From: Streptomyces sp. NBC_01723
GTDB taxonomy: Bacteria > Actinomycetota > Actinomycetes > Streptomycetales > Streptomycetaceae
Direction: 5' to 3'
Assembly (NCBI RefSeq): GCF_036246005.1
Contig: NZ_CP109171.1
Coordinates: 7,862,001 to 7,926,000 of the forward strand
DNA: 64,000 nucleotides
Shown here: positions 35,995 to 44,873 of the stretch, in pieces
Position numbering within the stretch: the first letter of the stretch is position 1
Layout of the letters: every line of letters starts with the position of its first letter
Notes under the pieces: generated by a model
What the model saw: only the letters and a program-made list of their open reading frames with translations
Database searches by the model: none
Told to the model about the DNA's origin: nothing
Made by a program: the position numbers and the translations under genes

Positions 35995-38330
35995 GTCCCG
36001 CCGTCCAGGGCCCGGTCCAGATAGGGCGCGGTGGCACTGCCGTCGGCACGCGCCACCTCGCCGGGCGCCCCCGCGGCGACGATCCGCCCGCCCGCGTCAC
36101 CGCCGCCCGGCCCGAGGTCGATCACGTGGTCGGCGCCCGCCACCACGGTCATGTCGTGCTCCACGACGACCACCGTGTGCCCGGCGTCCACGAGACCGTG
36201 CAACTGGCGCATCAGCACCTCGACATCCGCTGGATGCAGGCCGGTCGTCGGCTCGTCGAGGAGGTACAGGGTGTGGCTGCGGCGGCCCCGCTGGAGTTCG
36301 CTCGCCAGCTTGATGCGCTGCGCCTCCCCGCCGGACAGCTCGGTGGCGGGCTGACCGAGCCGCAGATAGCCGAGCCCGACGTCGAGCAGCGCGGCCAGGC
36401 TCCGCGCCACCGGCGGAGTGTCCGCGAAGAACTCCGCCGCGTCCTCCACCGTGAGGTCGAGGACCTCGGCGATGTTCCGTCCCCGGTACGCCACTTCGAG
36501 TGTCCCGGGGTTGTAGCGCGCCCCGCCGCAGTCGGGGCACGGCGCGTACGTGCTCGGCAGGAACAGCAGCTCGACGCTGACGAACCCCTCGCCCTGGCAG
36601 GTCTCGCAGCGCCCGCCCGGCACGTTGAAGGAGAAGCGGCCCACGCCGTACCCGCGCTCCCGGGCCTGGTCGGTGGCGGCGAACGCCTTGCGCACGACGT
36701 CGAACAGGCCCGTGTACGTGGCCAGGTTGGAGCGCGGGGTGCGTCCGATCGGCCGCTGGTCGACGGAGACCAGCCGCCCCACCCCCGGCAGGTCCTCGGT
36801 GATCTCGCCGACGAGCGTCGACTTGCCCGAGCCGGAGACGCCGGTCACCGCGGTGAGCACACCGAGCGGGAAGTCCGCGGTCACCCCGCGCAGGTTGTGC
36901 CGGGTGACCGGACCGACCGTCAAGGTGCCCCGGGAGGCCCGCGCCCGGCGTACGGGGGCGGGGGAGCGGTCGAAGAGATGACGGGCGGTCGCGGACCCGG
37001 TGACCTCCGCCAGTCCGGCGACCGGGCCGCTGTACAGCACCCGCCCGCCGTGCTCGCCCGCCAGCGGGCCGACGTCCACGATCCAGTCGGCGCCGCGCAT
37101 CACGCCGAGGTGGTGCTCCACCACGAACACCGAGTTGCCGGCCGCCTTCAGCCGCTCCAGCACCGTCAGCAGCGCCTCGGTGTCCGCCGGGTGCAGCCCC
37201 GCCGACGGCTCGTCGAGGACGTACACCACCCCGAAGAGCCCGGAGCGCAGCTGCGTCGCCAGCCGCAGCCGCTGCAGCTCGCCCGCCGACAGGGTGGGCG
37301 TCGGCCGGTCCAGGCTCAGATAGCCGAGGCCCAGCTCGACGACGGGCGTGATGCGGGAGACCAGGTCGCCGGTGAGGACCTTCGCCGTCTCGCCCTCGGT
37401 CGGCAGCACCCCGGCCAGCTCCGTGAGCGGCAGCGCGGCCAGTTCGGCGATGGTCCGGCCGCCGACGGTCACCGCCAGCGACTCGGCCCGCAGCCTCCCG
37501 CCGCCGCAGACGGGACAGGGCGTACTGGTGAGGAAGCGCTCGGCCTTCGCCCGCAGTGTGGCGCTCCTGGAGTCCGAGAACGTCTTCATCACGTACCGCC
37601 GGGCGCTCATGTACGTGCCCTGGTACGGCCGCTGGATGCGTCCCGCGTCGCGCACCGGGTGCACCGTGACCACGGGCTGCTCGTCCGTGAACAGGATCCA
37701 CTCGCGCTCGGCGGGGGGCAGCTCGCGCCAGGGCCGGTCCACGTCGTACCCGAGCGCGTCGAGGACGTCCCGCAGGTTCTTGCCCTGCCAGGCGCCCGGC
37801 CACGCGGCGATCGCGCCGTCCCGGATCGACAGCGCCGGGTCCGGGACCAGCAGTTCCTCGGTCGTGCGGTGCACCCGGCCGAGCCCGTGGCACTCGGGGC
37901 AGGCCCCGGCCGCCGTGTTCGGCGAGAAGGCGTCGGAGTCCATCCGCTCGACGCCCGGCGGATAGTCGCCGGCGCGTGAGAAGAGCATCCGCAGGGAGTT
38001 GGAGAGGTTCGTGACGGTGCCCACCGAGGAACGGGACGTCGGAGCCGCGCGGCGCTGCTGGAGCGACACGGCGGGCGGCAGCCCGGTGATCTCGCCCACC
38101 TTCGGCGCTCCGACCTGGTGGATCAGCCGGCGGGCGTACGGCGCGACCGACTCGAAGTAGCGCCGCTGCGCCTCCGCGTAGACCGTCCCGAAGGCCAGCG
38201 ACGACTTCCCGGACCCGGAGACACCGGTGAAGACCGCGACCACGTCCCGGGGGACGTCCACGTCCACGCCCTTCAGGTTGTGCTCGCGGGCGTCGCGCAC
38301 CCGGACGTACGGGTCGTGGGGGCTGTGCAT
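35985..38330 (-). CDS. UvrA-like ABC ATPase (short paralogue)
   Basis: 781 residues, clearly shorter than the roughly 950-1000 of repair UvrA. Two ABC ATPase units are present: Walker A GVSGSGKSSLAFG and GVSGSGKSTLVGE, signatures LSAGELQRLRLA and LSGGEAQRIKLA, and zinc-finger pairs (CPECHGLGRV, CPVCGGGRL, CETCQGEGF, CPDCGGARY). Short UvrA homologues of this type (DrrC/UvrA2-like) lack part of the UvrB-binding insertion and often give drug or DNA-damage tolerance. ATG at 38330 has GGAG 9 nt upstream; GTG at 38360 is an alternative. No uvrB or uvrC nearby. Confidence 0.93.
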   Translation of the reverse strand: MHSPHDPYVRVRDAREHNLKGVDVDVPRDVVAVFTGVSGSGKSSLAFGTVYAEAQRRYFESVAPYARRLIHQVGAPKVGEITGLPPAVSLQQRRAAPTSRSSVGTVTNLSNSLRMLFSRAGDYPPGVERMDSDAFSPNTAAGACPECHGLGRVHRTTEELLVPDPALSIRDGAIAAWPGAWQGKNLRDVLDALGYDVDRPWRELPPAEREWILFTDEQPVVTVHPVRDAGRIQRPYQGTYMSARRYVMKTFSDSRSATLRAKAERFLTSTPCPVCGGGRLRAESLAVTVGGRTIAELAALPLTELAGVLPTEGETAKVLTGDLVSRITPVVELGLGYLSLDRPTPTLSAGELQRLRLATQLRSGLFGVVYVLDEPSAGLHPADTEALLTVLERLKAAGNSVFVVEHHLGVMRGADWIVDVGPLAGEHGGRVLYSGPVAGLAEVTGSATARHLFDRSPAPVRRARASRGTLTVGPVTRHNLRGVTADFPLGVLTAVTGVSGSGKSTLVGEITEDLPGVGRLVSVDQRPIGRTPRSNLATYTGLFDVVRKAFAATDQARERGYGVGRFSFNVPGGRCETCQGEGFVSVELLFLPSTYAPCPDCGGARYNPGTLEVAYRGRNIAEVLDLTVEDAAEFFADTPPVARSLAALLDVGLGYLRLGQPATELSGGEAQRIKLASELQRGRRSHTLYLLDEPTTGLHPADVEVLMRQLHGLVDAGHTVVVVEHDMTVVAGADHVIDLGPGGGDAGGRIVAAGAPGEVARADGSATAPYLDRALDGGTRR

Positions 38331-38408
38331 CGCGGGGAACTCCGTACGGTCTTCGGTCACGGCGGTCTTCGGCCACGGCGGGGAATGCGGGGGACAAACC
38401 CCGCGATT

Positions 38409-39428
38409 CTACGCCGGAGCGGCGGACGTCCCCGCGCCGACGACGCGGGCGAGCCGCCGGTAGGAGTCCAGCAGCGCCCCGCGGTCGTACGTGCTGGTGG
38501 TCACCAGCACCTCCTGGGCGCCGGTCTCCTTCACCAGTGTCTCCAGCGCGTCGGCGACCTGCTCCTCGGTGCCGGCGACGTGCCCGGCGAGCCCGGACTC
38601 GTACAGGTCGCGTTCCTTGGCGGTCATCGTCCGCGCCTCGACCTCCTCGGCCGGGGGCAGCGGCGGGAAGGTGCCGCGGGTGCGTGCGTGGGCCATGGAC
38701 CAGGCCTCCGGTACCAGGAGCCGCCGGGCCGCCTCGGGGGTGCCGGCCACGGCGACGGTGCCGGACACGACGACGTACGGCTCCGGGCTCCACTCGGAGG
38801 GGCGGAACCCGGCGCGGTAGCGGTCGATGCCCCGGCGCATGCGGTCGCGGTCGCGCAGGTCGCCGATGACCATCGGCAGGCCCGCGCGGGCCGCCACGGC
38901 CGCGCCCTCGCCCATCGCCAGGACGAAGGGCGGAACGGTCAGCCCCTCGGCGGGGCGGGCGTGCGCGCCGGTCGGGGAGGTGCCGCGGAACCATCCCAGC
39001 AGCTCGGCCAGTTGCCCCGCGAAGTCGTCGGCGTCGTCCTTGTCGCGGCCCAGCGCCCGGCGGACCCCGTCGGTGAAGCCCACCGAGCGGCCCAGCCCCA
39101 TGTCGATCCGGCCGGGGAAGAGCGACTCCAGCACGCCGAACTGCTCGGCCACCACCAGGGGCCGGTGATTGGGCAGCATCACGCCCCCGGTGCCCACGCG
39201 TACGCGGCTCGTGGCGCCGGCCACCGCCGCCGCGAGCACGGTCGGCGCCGAGCCCGCCACTCCGGGCACGCCGTGGTGCTCCGACACCCAGAACCGGTGG
39301 TAACCGAGCCGCTCCGCCTCCCGCGCCAGCTCCACGGTGTCCCGCAGCGCCTCCGCCGCGGTCCGGCCGGCCCGGATGCGGGAGCGGTCGAGGACGGAGA
39401 AGCGCGTGGTGGCGATCGTCGAGGTCAC
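38409..39428 (-). CDS. Luciferase-like (LLM class) flavin-dependent monooxygenase
   Basis: 339 residues of the bacterial luciferase-like fold (SVLDRSRIRAGRTAAEAL, YHRFWVSEHHGVPGVAGSAP, GGVMLPNHRPLVVAEQFG), the group-1 LLM pattern without a distinct coenzyme F420 marker. GTG at 39428 is the best start; the ribosome site is weak. It diverges from the HAD gene with only 59 nt between starts. Substrate unknown. Confidence 0.9.
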   Translation of the reverse strand: MTSTIATTRFSVLDRSRIRAGRTAAEALRDTVELAREAERLGYHRFWVSEHHGVPGVAGSAPTVLAAAVAGATSRVRVGTGGVMLPNHRPLVVAEQFGVLESLFPGRIDMGLGRSVGFTDGVRRALGRDKDDADDFAGQLAELLGWFRGTSPTGAHARPAEGLTVPPFVLAMGEGAAVAARAGLPMVIGDLRDRDRMRRGIDRYRAGFRPSEWSPEPYVVVSGTVAVAGTPEAARRLLVPEAWSMAHARTRGTFPPLPPAEEVEARTMTAKERDLYESGLAGHVAGTEEQVADALETLVKETGAQEVLVTTSTYDRGALLDSYRRLARVVGAGTSAAPA

Positions 39429-39487
39429 ATCCGGTTCAACGTCCGGGGCCCGCACAGATTCCCGGTGCCGCGTTCTAGTGTGGTCGG

Positions 39488-39979
39488 GTGACCGACAGCA
39501 GCAGGCCCCCGGTGGCCGTGTTCGACCTGGACAACACCCTCGCGGACACCGCGCACCGGCAGCGCTTCCTGGAGCGCCGGCCGCGCGACTGGGACGCGTT
39601 CTTCGCCGCCGCCCCGCACGATCCGCCGCTCGCGGAGGGCGTCGCGCTCGTGCGGGAGCGCGCCGAGGAGTGCGAGATCGTCTATCTGACCGGGCGGCCC
39701 GAGCGCTGCCGCCGCGACACGCTCGACTGGCTGGCCGCGCACGGCCTGCCCGAGGGGCCCGTGCACATGCGGGGCAACGCCGACCGGCGGCCCGCCCGGC
39801 GCACCAAGCTGGAGATCCTGCGGCGGCTCGCCCGCACCCGCGAGGTCCGGGTCCTCGTCGACGACGACGAGCTGGTCTGCGACGACGCCGAGCGGGCCGG
39901 TTTCGCCGTCGTCCGGGCGCGCTGGGCGGAGCGTTCGGCCGCGCTGCGGGTGGCGCAGGAGCGCGAGGGGCGCACCTGA
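39488..39979 (+). CDS. HAD-family phosphatase, polynucleotide kinase-3'-phosphatase-like
   Basis: 163 residues. Motif I VFDLDNTLAD with both aspartates, motif II YLTGRPE, a Lys in TKLEILRRL and motif III LVDDDELVCDDA fit the HAD superfamily; the TGRPE plus short helical cap resembles the phosphatase half of T4 polynucleotide kinase. It could remove 3' phosphates from nucleic acid or act on a small phosphoester. GTG start at 39488. Confidence 0.85.
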   Translation: MTDSSRPPVAVFDLDNTLADTAHRQRFLERRPRDWDAFFAAAPHDPPLAEGVALVRERAEECEIVYLTGRPERCRRDTLDWLAAHGLPEGPVHMRGNADRRPARRTKLEILRRLARTREVRVLVDDDELVCDDAERAGFAVVRARWAERSAALRVAQEREGRT

Positions 39980-40001
39980 CGTCCGGTGAGGCGCCGAGCG
40001 C

Positions 40002-40217
40002 TCAGTCCGACTCCTCCAGGCGGAAACCGACCTTGAGGCCGACCTGCCAGTGCGCGACCTCGCCGTCCTCGATCTGGCCGCGCACCTGGGTCACCTCGAA
40101 CCAGTCCAGGTTGCGCAGCGTCCGCTGGGCGCGCCTGACGCCGTTGCGGACGGCCTGGTCGACGCCGTCCGGCGAGGTGCCGACGATCTCGGTGACCCGG
40201 TAGGTGTGGTTCGACAT
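40002..40217 (-). CDS. Dodecin (flavin-storage protein)
   Basis: 71 residues, the exact size of dodecins, which form hollow dodecamers binding flavin (FMN in many bacteria). Features: TYRVTEIVGTSPDG, LDWFEVTQVRGQIEDG with the Trp that stacks on flavin, and WQVGLKVGFRLEE. GGAAGGGAG is 7 nt upstream of the ATG. Convergent with the HAD gene. Confidence 0.96.
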   Translation of the reverse strand: MSNHTYRVTEIVGTSPDGVDQAVRNGVRRAQRTLRNLDWFEVTQVRGQIEDGEVAHWQVGLKVGFRLEESD

Positions 40218-40345
40218 GCGGGTGCTCCCTTCCGCGGGGGCGGCGGTGTGTCATGCGTCACTCCACCGTGCCCCAAGTCATGGCGGAGCGCGAGGTGTCG
40301 CCCTCCCGGGTGGGTAACCCTGCGTCACCCCCTTGACCCCTCCTA

Positions 40346-40359
40346 TTGGTACATACCAA
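40346..40359. promoter_or_regulatory. Palindrome TTGGTA-CA-TACCAA upstream of a sugar-binding protein gene
   Basis: A perfect 6-bp-arm inverted repeat 115 nt before the GTG at 40475, next to TTGACC (40333-40338). TGGT-N4-6-ACCA is the core recognised by HutC/DasR-type GntR regulators, which control sugar uptake genes in Streptomyces. The regulator is not encoded in the window. Confidence 0.55.
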
Positions 40360-40474
40360 AATTCCAGACACCCGTTCGAGCCTCGGGCTCGCCCCCCATG
40401 TCGGGTCTCCCTTCGCGTGCGCAGGACACCCCTGTCCGCCTCCGCCCCCTGTCCGTCAGACAGAAGGACCCCTC

Positions 40475-41743
40475 GTGAGACGACGCCCCCTCGCCCTTGT
40501 CTGTGTGTCCGCCTCCCTGCTCAGCGGCTGCGGGCTGATCTCGCAGGACGGCGGGAGCGAGCGGCGCACCGTCACCGTGTGGCTGATGAAGGACAGCGCC
40601 TCGCAGGACTTCCTGCGGCGGTTCACCGAGGACTTCGAGAAGGACAACCCCGAACTCGACCTCGACATCCGCATCCAGGAGTGGACCGGCATCGGCGACA
40701 AGGTGCAGACCGCGCTGAAGGGCGACGGCACGGACGGGCCGGACGTCATCGAGGTCGGCAACACCCAGGTGCCGCAGTACGCGGAGGGCGGCCGGCTCCA
40801 GGACCTGACCCTCGAGTCGATGCGCGACTGGGGCATCCGCGACTGGCTGCCGGGCCTCGCCGAACCCGGGCAGTACATGTCCCAGCAGTTCGGCATCCCC
40901 TGGTACGCCGCCAACCGCGTCGTCATCTACCGCAAGGACCTCTTCGAGCAGGCCGGCGTCGCCGAGCCGCCCCGCAGCCGCGAGGAGTGGATCACCGCCA
41001 CCGAGAAGCTCGACGCCGACGGCCGCCAGGGCATCTACCTCGCCGGACAGGACTGGTACACGCTCTCCGGCTTCATCTGGGACGAGGGCGGCGAGCTGGC
41101 CACCCAGGCCGGAAACGGCGGCACGTGGACGGGCGACCTGGACTCCGCGGCCGCCCTGCGCGGCATGGACTTCTACCGGGAACTGCAGGCCCTCGGCGAC
41201 GGGCCGGTCGACGCCGACGAGGAACACCCCCCGCAGGGCGACGTGTTCGCCAAGGGGCAGGTCGCGCAGATCGTCGCGGTTCCGGGCCTCGCCCAGTCCA
41301 TCGTCCGCGCGAACCCCGAACTCAAGGGCAAGCTGGGCTTCTTCCCGGTGCCCGGCAAGACGGCCGACGAGCCCGGCGCCGTCTTCACCGGCGGCTCCGA
41401 CCTCGTCGTCCCGAAGAACGCCGACGAACACGAGGGCGCCCTCGCCGTGGTCGACGCGCTGGCCGGCGCCAAGTGGAACACTGACCTGGCCCGCACCATG
41501 AACTACGTCCCCAACAAGGCGTCCCTCGCCAAGGCCGTCGCCGGTGAGGAGGGTGCCGAGGCGATGGCGGCCGGCGCGGCCCAGGGCCGGGCCACCCCCG
41601 GCACGCCGCGCTGGGGCGCCGTGGAGGCGGACAACCCGATCAAGGGCTACATGACCAAGGTGCTCTCGGGGTCCGACGCGAAGTCGGAGGCCCGCCGGGC
41701 CTCCGACCGCATCACCGAACTGCTGGACGTCAACGCCCGCTGA
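40475..41743 (+). CDS. Orphan sugar ABC substrate-binding lipoprotein
   Basis: 422 residues. Signal RRRPLALVCVSASLLSGC with lipobox LSGC, then the family 1 fold (VTVWLMKDSASQDFLRRF, GPDVIEVGNTQVPQYAEGG, FGIPWYAANRVVIYRKDLFE). AAGGA lies 6 nt before the GTG. No permease or ATPase genes are adjacent: the next gene is convergent. In Streptomyces, lone binding proteins of the chitobiose (NgcE/DasA) type share permeases or act in sensing, so either is possible here. Confidence 0.91.
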   Translation: MRRRPLALVCVSASLLSGCGLISQDGGSERRTVTVWLMKDSASQDFLRRFTEDFEKDNPELDLDIRIQEWTGIGDKVQTALKGDGTDGPDVIEVGNTQVPQYAEGGRLQDLTLESMRDWGIRDWLPGLAEPGQYMSQQFGIPWYAANRVVIYRKDLFEQAGVAEPPRSREEWITATEKLDADGRQGIYLAGQDWYTLSGFIWDEGGELATQAGNGGTWTGDLDSAAALRGMDFYRELQALGDGPVDADEEHPPQGDVFAKGQVAQIVAVPGLAQSIVRANPELKGKLGFFPVPGKTADEPGAVFTGGSDLVVPKNADEHEGALAVVDALAGAKWNTDLARTMNYVPNKASLAKAVAGEEGAEAMAAGAAQGRATPGTPRWGAVEADNPIKGYMTKVLSGSDAKSEARRASDRITELLDVNAR

Positions 41744-41755
41744 GCCCGCGCGGGT

Positions 41756-42718
41756 TCAGCGCACCACGCTCAGCGACAGCGCGAACCGGTCCTCGCCGTC
41801 GGTCCACCAGTGGGTCAGATCCAGCCCGGCCGCGGCGAGTTCGGCCCGCACGCCCTCCCGCCGGAACTTCGCGGACACCTCGGTACGCAACTCCTCCCCG
41901 TCCGCGAAGTCCACGGCCAGGTCGAGCGCCTGGACCTTGACCGTCTGCGCGGCGCGCGAACGCAGCCGCATCTCGATCCACTCCCGCTCGGCGTTCCACC
42001 GCGCCACGTGCTCGAAGGCGGTGGGAGCGAAGTCGGCGTCCAGCTCCCGGTTGATCACAAAGAGCACGTTCTTGTTGAACTCGGCGGTCACCCCGGCCGC
42101 GTCGTCGTACGCCCGGACCAGCACCCCCTCGTCCTTGACCAGGTCGGTGCCCAGCAGCAGGGCGTCCCCGGGAGAGAGCAGGGCGTGTACGGCGGACAGG
42201 AACGCGGCACGTTCCTCCGGCAGCAGGTTGCCGATCGTGCCGCCGAGGAACGCCACCAGCCGGGGCCCCGGCGTGTCGGGAAGCGTCAGCCCGCCGGTGA
42301 AGTCGGCGATCAGCGCGTGCACCCGGAGGTCCGGCCGCTCGGCGACGATCGCCTCCCCGGCCTGGGTGAGGGCGCTCTCGCTGACGTCGACCGGCACGTA
42401 GCCGCGCAGGCCGGTCAGCGCGTCGAGCAGGAACCGGGTCTTCTCCGAGGAGCCGGAACCCAGCTCCACCAGAGTCCGGGCGCCGGTCGCCGCGGCGATC
42501 TCGCCGGCCCGGTCGACGAGGATCTCCCGCTCGGCCCGGGTCGGGTAGTACTCGGGCAGCGCGGTGATCTCCTCGAACAGCTCGCTGCCCCGCGCGTCGT
42601 AGAACCACTTGGGCGGCAGCCACTTGGGCGTGCTCGTCAGGCCCGCCAGGACGTCGGCGCGCAGGGCGGCACCCGTGGCGTCCTCGGGCAGGGTGCGGGT
42701 CAGTCGGAACTGGCTCAC
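41756..42718 (-). CDS. egtD: L-histidine N-alpha-trimethyltransferase (EgtD)
   Basis: 320 residues, the usual EgtD size. [25 protein letters not shown], the SAM motif [13 protein letters not shown] and [11 protein letters not shown] are diagnostic. It makes hercynine from histidine and three SAM. GTG at 42718 overlaps the egtC stop by 4 nt (GTGA). Last gene of egtABCD on the minus strand. Confidence 0.96.
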   Translation of the reverse strand: MSQFRLTRTLPEDATGAALRADVLAGLTSTPKWLPPKWFYDARGSELFEEITALPEYYPTRAEREILVDRAGEIAAATGARTLVELGSGSSEKTRFLLDALTGLRGYVPVDVSESALTQAGEAIVAERPDLRVHALIADFTGGLTLPDTPGPRLVAFLGGTIGNLLPEERAAFLSAVHALLSPGDALLLGTDLVKDEGVLVRAYDDAAGVTAEFNKNVLFVINRELDADFAPTAFEHVARWNAEREWIEMRLRSRAAQTVKVQALDLAVDFADGEELRTEVSAKFRREGVRAELAAAGLDLTHWWTDGEDRFALSLSVVR

Positions 42719-43515
42719 GTGCGGGGCTCCTTGGGAGAGGCGAAAGCGTCTGCGGGGGCGGGATCGCCCGGTTCCTTCAGCGGGGTGAGCTGCACCTCCG
42801 TGCGGCCCGCCACGAGCAGCGTGCGGTCGGGAACCTCCTGCCAGTGCGGGTCGTCGTCGTACGGCTCCGAGGCGACGACCGTGCCGCCGCCGGGGCGGGT
42901 CAGGTACCAGAGGGTGTCGCCCCAGGTGGTCGCCGTGATCGCGGCGCCGTCGGTGAGCAGCAGGTTGAGCCGGGAGCCGGGTGCCGCCGCGGCGACCTCC
43001 AGCACCGTCTCGGCCAGCGCCCGGCCCGCGTCGTCCCCGGCCCGCAGCCGGGCCAGCACCAGCGCCCACACGAGCGCCGAGTCGTTGCGGGCCTCCAGTG
43101 ACAGCAGCTCCTCGGCCGGCCGTGTCCCGGCCACCCCCGCCAGCGAGCCCGGCCAGCCGGTCACGGCTCCGTTGTGGCTGAACAGCCAGGTGTCCGCCGC
43201 GAAGGGCGCGGCCGCGGCCTCCGCGTCGGCGCCCGCGAGCGTGGCGTCCCGAACGGCGGCCAGCAGCGTCCCGGTGCGCACCACCCGGGCCAGGTCGGCG
43301 AAGGACTGGTCCGCCCAGATCGGCCCGGCCCGCCGGTACCGGGCCGGCTCCGGGTCGCCCGCGGCGTACCAGCCGACGCCGAACCCGTCGGCGTTGACCG
43401 TGCCGTACCGCTGGTGCCGGGGCGCCCACGACTGGCGGTACAGGCCGTGCGGCGGCGCCACCAGAAGCCGGCCGAGCGGCTCCTCGGGGCCGACGTACGC
43501 GAGGTGCCGGCACAT
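42715..43515 (-). CDS. egtC: Gamma-glutamyl hercynylcysteine S-oxide amidohydrolase (EgtC)
   Basis: 266 residues of the Ntn-hydrolase type II glutamine amidotransferase fold. Cys2 (MCRHLAYVG) is the catalytic nucleophile; [10 protein letters not shown] and [11 protein letters not shown] carry the substrate-binding residues. It removes glutamate from the sulfoxide intermediate made by EgtB. ATG at 43515 shares one base with the egtB stop (TGATG). Confidence 0.95.
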   Translation of the reverse strand: MCRHLAYVGPEEPLGRLLVAPPHGLYRQSWAPRHQRYGTVNADGFGVGWYAAGDPEPARYRRAGPIWADQSFADLARVVRTGTLLAAVRDATLAGADAEAAAAPFAADTWLFSHNGAVTGWPGSLAGVAGTRPAEELLSLEARNDSALVWALVLARLRAGDDAGRALAETVLEVAAAAPGSRLNLLLTDGAAITATTWGDTLWYLTRPGGGTVVASEPYDDDPHWQEVPDRTLLVAGRTEVQLTPLKEPGDPAPADAFASPKEPRT

Positions 43516-44873
43516 CAGGCGACCTCCGCCGACCGCGCGGTGCGGAACCCGGAGAAGATCTGCCGCCGGATCGGATAGTCCCAGTTGCGGAACGTGCCCC
43601 GGCAGGCCACCGCGTCCACGGCGAACGAACCACCGCGCAGCACCTTGTACTCGGGACCGAAGAACACCTCCGAGTACTCCTTGTACGGGAACGCCCGGAA
43701 GCCCGGGTACGGGGCGAAGTCGCTCGACGTCCATTCCCACACGTCGCCGATCAACTGCCGGACGCCGAGCGGCGACTCACCGTCCGGGTAGCTGCCCGCG
43801 GGCGCCGGGCGCAGATGGCGCTGGCCGAGATTGGCGTGCTCCGGGCCCGGATCGGCGTCGCCCCACGGGTAGCGGGCGGTGCGGTCGCCGGCCGGGTCGT
43901 GCCGGGCCGCCTTCTCCCACTCGGCCTCGGTGGGCAGCCGGCGGCCGGCCCAGCGGGCGTACGCGTCGGCTTCGTACCAGCTCACGTGCAGCACCGGCTC
44001 GTCGGCCGGCACCACCTCGGTGACCCCGAAGCGGCGCCGCAGCCACTGCCCGCCGTCCCGGCGCCAGAACAGCGGGGCGGTGATGGAGTGCCGGCGGATG
44101 TGGTCCCAGCCCTCCGGCGCCCACCAGCGCGGGTCGTCGTAGCCGCCGTCGTCGATGAACGCCCGGTACGCGCCGTTGGTCACCGGCGTGGTGTCCAGGA
44201 AGAACGGCGCCACTTCCCGCCGGTGCGCGGGGCGTTCGTTGTCCAGCGCCCACGGCTCGGTCGAGGTGCCCATGGTGAACGGGCCCCCGGGCACCAGGAC
44301 CTCCGACGGGCCGGTGAACAGCCCCGCCGGGTCCGGGTCCGGGGCGGTCAGCGCCCGCGGGCCCTTGCGGAGCTGGTGGGTGATCAGCATCGTCTCGTCG
44401 TGCTGCTGCTCGTGCTGGGCGATCATCCCGAAGGCGAACCCCGCCTCGGTGAGCCGGGTCCCGTGGAACTCGGTCCCCTCCAGCACGTCCAGCGCCCGTC
44501 CGCGCACATCGGCGGCGTACCCGCGGGCCTCGGCGGGCGACAGCAGCGGCAGCCGGGGCCGTTCGGCGCGCGGATGCTCGAAGGCGTCGTACAGGCTGTC
44601 GATCTCGGGCCGTATCGCCTCCTGCCCGCCGACGGCGCGCAGCAGCCACTGCTCCTCCTGGTTGCCGATGTGCGCCAGGTCCCAGACCAGCGGGGACATC
44701 AGCGGCGACACCTGGCCGGTGAGGTCGGGGCCCTCCACGCAGCTGGTCAGCAGGGTGGTGCGGGCGCGGGCGCGGACCAGCGCGGACAGGGCCCGCTCGC
44801 GCAGCGCGTCCCCGTCGCCGGGGTCGGCGGCGGTGGGGGTGTCGGTGGCGGTGTCCATGGCGGGATCGGTCAT
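43515..44873 (-). CDS. egtB: Ergothioneine sulfoxide synthase (EgtB)
   Basis: 452 residues: an N-terminal DinB-like domain ([20 protein letters not shown], with the iron motif QHEQQHDE) and a C-terminal formylglycine-generating-enzyme-like domain ([11 protein letters not shown] to [19 protein letters not shown]). The non-haem iron enzyme joins hercynine with gamma-glutamylcysteine using oxygen. ATG at 44873 overlaps the egtA stop. Confidence 0.96.
   Translation of the reverse strand: MTDPAMDTATDTPTAADPGDGDALRERALSALVRARARTTLLTSCVEGPDLTGQVSPLMSPLVWDLAHIGNQEEQWLLRAVGGQEAIRPEIDSLYDAFEHPRAERPRLPLLSPAEARGYAADVRGRALDVLEGTEFHGTRLTEAGFAFGMIAQHEQQHDETMLITHQLRKGPRALTAPDPDPAGLFTGPSEVLVPGGPFTMGTSTEPWALDNERPAHRREVAPFFLDTTPVTNGAYRAFIDDGGYDDPRWWAPEGWDHIRRHSITAPLFWRRDGGQWLRRRFGVTEVVPADEPVLHVSWYEADAYARWAGRRLPTEAEWEKAARHDPAGDRTARYPWGDADPGPEHANLGQRHLRPAPAGSYPDGESPLGVRQLIGDVWEWTSSDFAPYPGFRAFPYKEYSEVFFGPEYKVLRGGSFAVDAVACRGTFRNWDYPIRRQIFSGFRTARSAEVA

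Noticed and set aside
35985-38330. Annotation as the canonical nucleotide-excision-repair uvrA
   Set aside because: The protein is too short and stands alone; a full-length uvrA is expected elsewhere.
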